The translations under genes were made by a program, and so were the position numbers. A stretch of DNA of 9,042 nucleotides, taken from positions 1 through 9,042 of the forward strand of contig JAHJRK010000408.1 of assembly GCA_018830925.1 (NCBI GenBank), read 5' to 3'. Under the pieces are notes generated by a model. That model searched no databases. It was not told where the DNA came from and saw only the letters and a list, made by a program, of their open reading frames with translations. The stretch is from Pseudomonadota bacterium (GTDB taxonomy: Bacteria; Desulfobacterota; Desulfobacteria; Desulfobacterales; RPRI01). Positions 1 to 5,025 of the stretch are shown one piece after another. Positions within the stretch are counted from its first letter, which is position 1. Each line of letters starts with the position of its first letter.

Positions 1-1454
1 AAAACCCCGACTTCCGCAGTCTTTCCCTTCACTATAAAGGGCATCCCGATTTCGCTTCTCTTGGATTCACCCGCAATAAGAAATGCCTTGTAATCTTCTT
101 CAAATTCTTTTAAAGCCCTGTCCAGAAGATATCCCGACACCCTCTGTTTTATCCGGAATCCGGGCTGCAAGGAAATGCGCCTTATCCGCTTCTGGAGGCC
201 TGCCAGGGGCTCAAGCTCATTTGCCATTACGGCAACAGGGTTTTCAATGCGAAGCCTGTGAAAATCAAACGGAAAATTGATCTTGAAAGTGTTTTTTACA
301 ATGGATCCATCCTGCCTTGTCACAATCCCTTTTTTTTCGGCAACCGATATAAAATCGCTGAATTTATTATAGCGGTCATCCGTCAGAAGGTGCACCTGGT
401 CTTCCATGAGGCTTTTGTGGAGAAAACATTCTATCTCTTTGATATCGAAGGTTGAAACAAGAAAAACCCTTCTTTTTAAATCATCCTCATCTATCTTTTT
501 AAACGGCATCTTCATTAAAAGAGAGGCAAAAAGATGGTCATGATTTACCGTGGTCATGCTGTAAACGGATGCCATGTACTTCTGCATGATATTAAGAGCC
601 GCGTTTTTCATCAGTCGCTTTGAAGGTATCGGATCATCAAAATTTATCGGTTTCCTGTAACCGATATCCCTTCTTATGAAGAAATTCTTTGTATATTCCC
701 TGATATCTATCGGCGCTCCGAATCTTATATCGACATCGACACCGGAGAGAAGCATTGTTCCTTCGGTCATTATCTCTTCCATTATCCGTTCAGGTATGTC
801 ATCGACAAGATATTTTGCAAGCCTGTTCAAAGCATTTTCATAACCCCTTATCGGGTAATAGGTCGTGTTAACCGGAACAATAAAAGTGGTTTTTTTAAGA
901 ACCGGGTCAATGGAATCTATCCTGAACATGCCCGCAATGCGCCTTGCTTCATCAGGCATAATCTCCGCCATCTCCCTCATGCGCTGCCTGTAAAATTCTG
1001 TTCTCAACGCTAGCGTGGCCGCTCCAGTATGGGGAGGATGCTTCCCTCCCGCATATGAGATCATGAACTTTCCCTTCTCAATAATTTTTTTGTCTTTCAC
1101 CATCATGCCTTCGGGAAATATTATCCAGGAGGCTTCTCCGGTAAGAAGGCTCTTCACAACGAGAAGATCACGGTCCGGATTCCTGGTGGAAACTGCTCCG
1201 ACCTTTTCAAGCATTTCTCCGAAGGCCCCCTTGAAAAGAGAGTAATCGGCAAGAGACCAGACAGGAATGTTGTTTGTGAGATTATAGATATGATAAGGGA
1301 GAAAGAGTGTTTCAATACGGGTAAAGTGGTTTATGACGAATATGATCGAGCCGTCAGGAATGTTCTCTTTCCCGTGTATGTATATCCTCGCCTTAGAAAG
1401 ACTGGAGAGGGCTTTTATCGCAAAACCCGCCATCCTGTACGCAAAACGGTTCAT
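1..1454 (-). CDS. LPLAT-superfamily acyltransferase (1-acylglycerol-3-phosphate acyltransferase-like), large, C-terminus off the left edge
   Basis: Reading the minus strand from an ATG at 1454 gives 484 uninterrupted codons to the window edge. An in-frame stop lies just upstream, so this is the first possible Met; AGGA precedes it by about 5 nt. Near the N-terminus the acyltransferase block I reads NHFTRIE (residues 42-48), with the catalytic His43 but Glu instead of the usual Asp of HX4D. A block II-like GAVSTRN lies at 86-92, the glycerophosphate-binding FPEG at 113-116 and a block IV-like PVNTTYYP at 194-201. The family moves acyl chains onto glycerol-phosphate lipids at the inner membrane. 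A plain PlsC has about 250 residues, so residues 250-484 are an extra region that I do not recognise; it is basic and has no clear membrane spans. The last residues (PFIVKGKTAEVGV) resemble the lead-in to an alpha/beta hydrolase domain, which would make a fusion. It is divergent from the ferredoxin gene. I am sure of the superfamily and unsure of the substrate. Confidence 0.85.
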   Translation of the reverse strand, partial: MNRFAYRMAGFAIKALSSLSKARIYIHGKENIPDGSIIFVINHFTRIETLFLPYHIYNLTNNIPVWSLADYSLFKGAFGEMLEKVGAVSTRNPDRDLLVVKSLLTGEASWIIFPEGMMVKDKKIIEKGKFMISYAGGKHPPHTGAATLALRTEFYRQRMREMAEIMPDEARRIAGMFRIDSIDPVLKKTTFIVPVNTTYYPIRGYENALNRLAKYLVDDIPERIMEEIMTEGTMLLSGVDVDIRFGAPIDIREYTKNFFIRRDIGYRKPINFDDPIPSKRLMKNAALNIMQKYMASVYSMTTVNHDHLFASLLMKMPFKKIDEDDLKRRVFLVSTFDIKEIECFLHKSLMEDQVHLLTDDRYNKFSDFISVAEKKGIVTRQDGSIVKNTFKINFPFDFHRLRIENPVAVMANELEPLAGLQKRIRRISLQPGFRIKQRVSGYLLDRALKEFEEDYKAFLIAGESKRSEIGMPFIVKGKTAEVGV

Positions 1455-1494
1455 CGTTTTCCTGGTCTTTTTTTTTAAAGGTATTTACAATCTC

Positions 1495-1681
1495 GTAAAA
1501 AGTCATAATTCAGACGGCAAAGTTAAAAGCTCATTATGCAAGGCGCAAGAATCTTAAGGTATTAAGCGTACTTATCGGTACGCTGCAATAATTCACCCAG
1601 TTGAATCGGCTCTGCCGTCTCGCGTGGCGAGGATTCAACAAGGCGGGGATTAAGCGCAACTTAAGCAGAATGACTTTTTAC
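1495..1681. repeat. Inverted-repeat-bounded, MITE-like or dispersed palindromic element
   Basis: A perfect 12-bp terminal inverted repeat bounds the element: GTAAAAAGTCAT at 1495-1506 and ATGACTTTTTAC at 1670-1681. Inside are further exact complementary arms: AGACGGCA (1512-1519) with TGCCGTCT (1613-1620), GTTGAATC (1600-1607) with GATTCAAC (1632-1639), and a compact hairpin AGCGTAC-TTATCG-GTACGCT (1565-1584). TTAAGCG occurs twice in the same orientation. There is no reading frame for a transposase, so if mobile it would be non-autonomous. From memory it resembles intergenic repeats common in Desulfobacterales genomes, but I could not search. An alternative is a structured regulatory RNA. Confidence 0.6.
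1565..1584. repeat. 7-bp perfect hairpin in the intergenic element
   Basis: AGCGTAC (1565-1571) and GTACGCT (1578-1584) are exact reverse complements around the six-base loop TTATCG. No T-run follows on either side, so it does not look like an intrinsic terminator. It is best read as a structural part of the surrounding repeat element. Confidence 0.6.
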
Positions 1682-1690
1682 AAAGCCGTC

Positions 1691-1724
1691 GGTATTGACA
1701 ATACCTGTAAACAGAGATTAATAT
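1691..1724 (+). promoter_or_regulatory. Candidate sigma70 promoter for the ferredoxin gene, with overlapping inverted repeat
   Basis: TTGACA at 1695-1700 is a perfect -35 consensus. TAATAT at 1719-1724 lies 18 bases downstream and matches four of six -10 positions. The ferredoxin GTG start is about 40 nt further on, a normal leader length. The -35 box lies inside the inverted repeat GGTATT-GAC-AATACC (1691-1705), which could be an operator or chance. It begins ten bases after the end of the repeat element, so the element may have displaced older upstream control sites. Confidence 0.4.
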
Positions 1725-1763
1725 GAATCTTAAAAAAAATAAAGAATTTTCCGGAGGTTTAAA

Positions 1764-2189
1764 GTGTATTCAAAAATACTGGTGTTAAGATTTCCCCAGA
1801 CGGAAGTTCAGAAACCGATAGTCTGCAATCTTGCAAGAAACTATGATCTTGTTTTTAATATATTGAACGCAACCGTTCTCCCGAGAAAAGAAGGAATCAT
1901 GGTACTTGAATTGTCGGGATCCAGAAAAAACTTCAACGAGGGCGTCCAGTACTTAAAAAACCAGGGGGTGAGCGTTCAAAACGCCTCTCAGGAGGTAAAA
2001 CGCGAAAATGATAAATGCACTCACTGCGGAGCCTGCACGGCCGTTTGCCCTACAGGCGCGCTTTCGATTAAACGCACTGATATGACGGTTAGTTTCGACC
2101 AGAGCAAGTGCAGTGTCTGTGAGCTTTGCGTTCCAGCATGCCCTCCCCGCGCTATGAAAATTCGTCCGATAACCAATTCTTTTTTTTGA
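1764..2189 (+). CDS. NIL-domain dicluster 4Fe-4S ferredoxin
   Basis: This 141-residue soluble protein has two parts. Residues 1-78 fit a NIL domain, the small ACT-like fold also found at the end of MetN methionine transporters. Residues 82-135 are a two-cluster ferredoxin with Cys85, 88, 91, 95 and Cys116, 119, 122, 126, each set in the classical CxxCxxCxxxCP spacing. The start is GTG at 1764, supported by GGAGG six bases upstream (1753-1757). In methanogens and sulfate reducers, NIL-ferredoxins work with DUF39 proteins in making homocysteine from sulfide and aspartate semialdehyde, probably supplying electrons. No DUF39 gene is visible here. The next two genes insert sulfur into tRNA, so a role in sulfur transfer or reductant supply to them is a reasonable but unproven inference. 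The domain assignment is firm for the ferredoxin and good for NIL. Confidence 0.88.
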   Translation: MYSKILVLRFPQTEVQKPIVCNLARNYDLVFNILNATVLPRKEGIMVLELSGSRKNFNEGVQYLKNQGVSVQNASQEVKRENDKCTHCGACTAVCPTGALSIKRTDMTVSFDQSKCSVCELCVPACPPRAMKIRPITNSFF

Positions 2190-2210
2190 ACCGCAAAAGC
2201 AACCGCATTA

Positions 2211-2228
2211 CCCGCTGATCGCAGCGGG
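2211..2228. repeat. 7-bp perfect hairpin between the ferredoxin gene and mnmA
   Basis: CCCGCTG (2211-2217) and CAGCGGG (2222-2228) pair perfectly around the tetraloop ATCG, 22 nt after the ferredoxin stop codon. The sequence after it (ATTAACGGGCG) is not a U-tract, so a Rho-independent terminator is not supported. It may stabilise the 3' end of the message. Its 3' arm shares GCAGCGGGA with a palindromic stretch inside mtaB (from 3817), which hints at a common repeat family. Confidence 0.55.
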
Positions 2229-2270
2229 ATTAACGGGCGAATCTGAAATCGATCAAAAATCCTTACGGTC

Positions 2271-2304
2271 GAAGATTCCCCGATGCTTGCGGCGGGGAAT
2301 CTTC
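2271..2304 (+). promoter_or_regulatory. 12-bp hairpin that covers the mnmA ribosome binding site
   Basis: GAAGATTCCCCG (2271-2282) and CGGGGAATCTTC (2293-2304) are exact reverse complements around a 10-base loop. The 3' arm ends two bases before the mnmA ATG at 2306 and contains GGGG (2294-2297), the only Shine-Dalgarno-like sequence for that gene. When folded, the site would be closed to ribosomes. It could be a true translational switch or a palindromic repeat that landed by chance at the start codon. No alternative pairing partner that would open it is obvious upstream. Confidence 0.6.
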
Positions 2305-2305
2305 A

Positions 2306-3370
2306 ATGAAGAAAAAGATTGCTATTGCCATAAGCGGAGGAATCGATTCGCTTGTTTCAGCGTATCTGCTGAAAGAGGAGGGTTGCGAGGTTACGGGAAT
2401 ACATTTTCTGACAGGGTATGAGGAGTATGGCAAACAGGCTGGAAGGAAGGAAGAAACCGCTCTCCGGAAAATCTCCGGCCTGGCTGGACAGCTTGACATC
2501 CGGATCGAAGTTTTAGACTGCAGCAGGGAATTCAAAACTAAAGTTGTCGATTATTTCACACATGCATATAGATCAGGAAAAACCCCTAATCCCTGTCTTG
2601 TATGTAATCCGTCGATAAAGTTCGGAACAGTCCTTGATTTTGCCCTTAAACTCGGCGCTGTATCTCTTGCAACAGGGCACTACGCCGGAAAGATAAAAGG
2701 CAAAGACGGTCTCTTTCGTCTTGTAAAAGGCGCCGACACAAAAAAGGACCAGTCCTATTTTCTCTCCTTCCTTACGCAGGCACAGCTTTCACTGGCGATT
2801 TTCCCTCTTTCCCGGTTTACCAAGCAGGAAGTAATAAGGCTCGCGGGCGAAAAAGGACTCCTTCCTGTCATTAATAGTGAAAGCCAGGACCTATGCTTTA
2901 TAAGAGAGATGAGCTACGGCAGGTTTATCTCGCAGGAAACAGGATTCATACCCGAACCCGGGGCCGTTATTGACATCAGCGGGAAAAGAATAGGAAGCCA
3001 CGGGGGGGTCCACCTCTTTACTGTCGGGCAGAGACGCGGAATCAACTGCCCTGCTGCTGAACCCTACTATGTCATCAGTACGGATGCTGGAAAGAACCTT
3101 GTTGTAGTGGGCTCAAAAAATGATCTTTTAACGGACAGATGCCGTGTAACAGGAATAAACTGGATATCAAGAGAGCAGACATCACCCATCGAGGTTCATA
3201 CACGCATACGGTATCGCAATAAAGCAGTTATATCAACCCTGATTCCGGAAGAAAGGCACACTGCAACCGTGATCTTCAAAAGCCCGCAACAGGCTGTCAC
3301 TCCCGGACAGGGCGCAGTATTTTATCTGGAAAATGAAGTTTTAGGCGGAGGTTTTATTGATAATGCCTAA
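2306..3370 (+). CDS. mnmA: tRNA-specific 2-thiouridylase MnmA
   Basis: MnmA adenylates U34 of the tRNAs for Lys, Glu and Gln and replaces its oxygen at C2 with sulfur (s2U34), which supports decoding. The 354-residue length is usual for the family. Visible marks are the PP-loop SGGIDS (10-15), NPCLVCN at 96-101 with Cys100 in the position of the catalytic Cys, TGHYA (123-127), KDQSYFL (147-153), the second catalytic Cys197 in SQDLCF, GQRRGI (241-246) and the C-terminal PGQGAVFY (333-340). Cys97, just before the catalytic Cys, is an extra thiol. The ATG at 2306 gives the standard N-terminus, but its ribosome binding site sits in a stable hairpin. The gene overlaps mtaB by 8 bases, so the two are probably translationally coupled. 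The sulfur donor is not encoded nearby; the upstream NIL-ferredoxin is a possible helper. The assignment is confident. Confidence 0.95.
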   Translation: MKKKIAIAISGGIDSLVSAYLLKEEGCEVTGIHFLTGYEEYGKQAGRKEETALRKISGLAGQLDIRIEVLDCSREFKTKVVDYFTHAYRSGKTPNPCLVCNPSIKFGTVLDFALKLGAVSLATGHYAGKIKGKDGLFRLVKGADTKKDQSYFLSFLTQAQLSLAIFPLSRFTKQEVIRLAGEKGLLPVINSESQDLCFIREMSYGRFISQETGFIPEPGAVIDISGKRIGSHGGVHLFTVGQRRGINCPAAEPYYVISTDAGKNLVVVGSKNDLLTDRCRVTGINWISREQTSPIEVHTRIRYRNKAVISTLIPEERHTATVIFKSPQQAVTPGQGAVFYLENEVLGGGFIDNA

Positions 3371-4781
3371 ATTCATTACAACGACTCTCGGATGCAAAGT
3401 TAACCAGTGCGAATCCGAATCCATTGCAAATTTAATGACTTCATCAGGATGGACGCAGGCCGGAGACGGAACCTGCGCCAATGCATGCATCATCAACACT
3501 TGCACTGTAACCCGCAGGGCATCAATGCAGTCAAGGCAGGCCATAAGGCAGGCTATACGATCAAACCCGGGAGCGGTGATAATTGTAACCGGCTGTTATG
3601 CTGAGACCGAGCCTGATGAATTGAGAAAAATTGAGGGGATAGACCGGATAATCGGAAATAAGGAAAAAGAGAAGATTTATGAAATCATAAAGAATGAGTT
3701 CGAACCGAAACGGCGAGCACTAATCACGCCTAAGGTCCAGCCAATCAGCATGGCAGGCGGATCTGCAGACCCTATTCCCCACGATCGAATTTGCCTCAGT
3801 CCGCCGGAGGCGGATTGCAGCGGGAAGTTTCAAAGCTCAATCAACGGTAACGGATTCATGCATACCTCTGCAACCCGCTCAGGAAACAGGACGAGGGCTT
3901 TTTTAAAAATCCAGGACGGCTGTGACGCTTTTTGCACTTACTGCATAGTCCCTTATGCGCGCGGTAGAAGCCGCAGCATGCAGGTTCAATCCGTGATTGA
4001 AAGCGTAAACAACCTCCAAAAAGCGGGGTACAGGGAAGTGGTGCTTTCAGGAATACACCTGGGAAAATACGGACAGGATCTCTCTCCGGGAACAACTTTT
4101 ATGGCCCTGCTTGAGCTGATAACCGACTCCTGTATTATCGACCGGATACGCTTAAGCTCCATAGAGCCGAACGAACTTACTCCCGGGATAATAAAACTTG
4201 CGGCGGAATCCGGCAAAATCTGCCGCCATTTTCATATCCCTCTACAAAGCGGAGACGACAGGATATTGAAAAAAATGCACAGGCCTTACACCCGTGAATA
4301 TTTTAAAGACCTTATAATCCGGATAAAAGAATCTATACCGGATGCGGCGATAGGAGTCGACATACTGGCAGGATTCCCGGGTGAAACCGATGAAGCCTTT
4401 CACAACACTTATTCCCTCATAGATGAATTGCCGGTTAGCTATCTGCATGTTTTTCCCTATTCACCCCGCAAAAAAACTCCTGCGGCAGACTTTCCGGAAC
4501 AGGTTCCCGACGGTGTCATAAGAGCAAGATGCACGGAAATGCGCAGGCTGGGAACATTAAAAAAAGCCGATTTTTACAAAAAGGCCGCCGGAACCAGGGC
4601 AGATCTCCTGATTGAAGATAAAAGAGATGAAAAGAGCGGACTCTTAAAAGGAATATCTTCAAATTATCTTTCGGTTCTGATGAAAGGCGAAGACCGCATC
4701 AGGAACAGAATAGTCAAAGTGCGTATCGATAAGAGTTGCGGCGATCATGCAACAGGTCAAATGGAAAACAGGAAAATATAG
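3363..4781 (+). CDS. mtaB: tRNA (N6-threonylcarbamoyladenosine(37)-C2)-methylthiotransferase MtaB
   Basis: This radical SAM enzyme converts t6A37 to ms2t6A37 in tRNAs that read ANN codons. Numbering from ATG 3363 (472 residues), the N-terminal UPF0004 domain has cluster ligands Cys11 (in LGCKVNQ, the mark that separates MtaB from MiaB and RimO), Cys47 and Cys78. The radical SAM motif CxxxCxxC is at 187-194. The C-terminus looks like a degenerate TRAM domain. Start choice: GGAGG at 3347-3351 lies 11 nt from the ATG but 5 nt from an in-frame TTG at 3357, which would add Met-Ile. I prefer ATG because it gives the normal MtaB N-terminus. The gene overlaps mnmA by 8 nt, so coupling is likely. Residues of about 131-175 are a longer, low-complexity linker than MtaB usually has, and its DNA carries a palindrome. 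The assignment is confident. Confidence 0.93.
   Translation: MPKFITTTLGCKVNQCESESIANLMTSSGWTQAGDGTCANACIINTCTVTRRASMQSRQAIRQAIRSNPGAVIIVTGCYAETEPDELRKIEGIDRIIGNKEKEKIYEIIKNEFEPKRRALITPKVQPISMAGGSADPIPHDRICLSPPEADCSGKFQSSINGNGFMHTSATRSGNRTRAFLKIQDGCDAFCTYCIVPYARGRSRSMQVQSVIESVNNLQKAGYREVVLSGIHLGKYGQDLSPGTTFMALLELITDSCIIDRIRLSSIEPNELTPGIIKLAAESGKICRHFHIPLQSGDDRILKKMHRPYTREYFKDLIIRIKESIPDAAIGVDILAGFPGETDEAFHNTYSLIDELPVSYLHVFPYSPRKKTPAADFPEQVPDGVIRARCTEMRRLGTLKKADFYKKAAGTRADLLIEDKRDEKSGLLKGISSNYLSVLMKGEDRIRNRIVKVRIDKSCGDHATGQMENRKI
3800..3814. repeat. Palindrome inside the mtaB linker insert
   Basis: TCCGCC (3800-3805) and GGCGGA (3809-3814) form a perfect 6-bp stem with loop GGA. Looser complementary flanks extend to about 3786-3832. 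It lies in the poorly conserved, over-long linker of mtaB and is followed by GCAGCGGGA, also present in the hairpin at 2211-2229. It could be an in-frame copy of a palindromic repeat, or chance. Confidence 0.4.
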
Positions 4782-5025
4782 GTTGCATCCGAAATAATTT
4801 TGAAATATATTTATAAATATTTCTCAGGCTTGAATCGAAACAGTATGCATATTCCATGCTGCCTGCTGCGGACATTTTAAATGTTCAGTTTTGATGATTT
4901 TGCAATAAATGTAGTTATTATTTGCTCTGAAACAGCCCCTGCATCAGGTTTGTTGTCCGAATAGCAGTCATCACCTTCAAAAGGATCATATAAGCATCAT
5001 TATTTAATTGAAGGATTAATTTAAT
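4782..5025. other. AT-rich intergenic spacer between mtaB and the pilus-type ATPase gene
   Basis: This 244-nt spacer has no convincing gene. It holds an AT-rich imperfect palindrome, GAAATAT (4802-4808) with ATATTTC (4817-4823). A weak promoter-like pair, TTGCAT (4783-4788) and TATATT (4806-4811) with a 17-base spacer, would give a leader of about 200 nt for the ATPase gene. No clear terminator follows mtaB. The change of function across this gap suggests that a new transcription unit begins here. Confidence 0.45.
4783..4811 (+). promoter_or_regulatory. Weak candidate promoter upstream of the PilB/GspE-type gene
   Basis: TATATT (4806-4811) matches five of six -10 bases, and TTGCAT (4783-4788) matches only the TTG of a -35, with an ideal 17-base spacer. 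The -10 overlaps an AT-rich palindrome. In a region this AT-rich such pairs arise by chance, so this is a suggestion only. I saw no sigma54 -24/-12 pair closer to the gene. Confidence 0.2.

Larger units (their letters stand above)
1455..1763. other. Divergent intergenic region, 309 nt
   Basis: This non-coding stretch separates the minus-strand acyltransferase from the plus-strand ferredoxin gene. Most of it is the structured repeat-like element at 1495-1681. The remainder holds a T-tract (1468-1476) just upstream of the acyltransferase start, and a candidate promoter with a small inverted repeat at 1691-1724. I see no convincing protein-coding frame or tRNA in it. Confidence 0.7.

Noticed and set aside
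1015..1557. Plus-strand frames of 60-76 codons in the left part of the window
   Set aside because: They run opposite the acyltransferase frame, which carries clear family motifs, or into the repeat element.
1495..1681. The intergenic element as a CRISPR array or tRNA gene
   Set aside because: There are no regularly spaced direct repeats, and no cloverleaf with a T-arm or anticodon arm could be drawn.
2211..2228. The hairpin after the ferredoxin gene as a Rho-independent terminator
   Set aside because: The stem is good but no U-tract follows, and the downstream gene lies on the same strand nearby.
4802..4823. The AT-rich palindrome after mtaB as a terminator
   Set aside because: The stem is only A-T pairs apart from its ends, too weak for intrinsic termination, and it may simply reflect base composition.
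4881..4964. A 27-codon plus-strand frame (MFSFDDFA...) in the spacer before the ATPase gene
   Set aside because: It has no convincing ribosome binding site and no recognisable features, and it is short enough to arise by chance.
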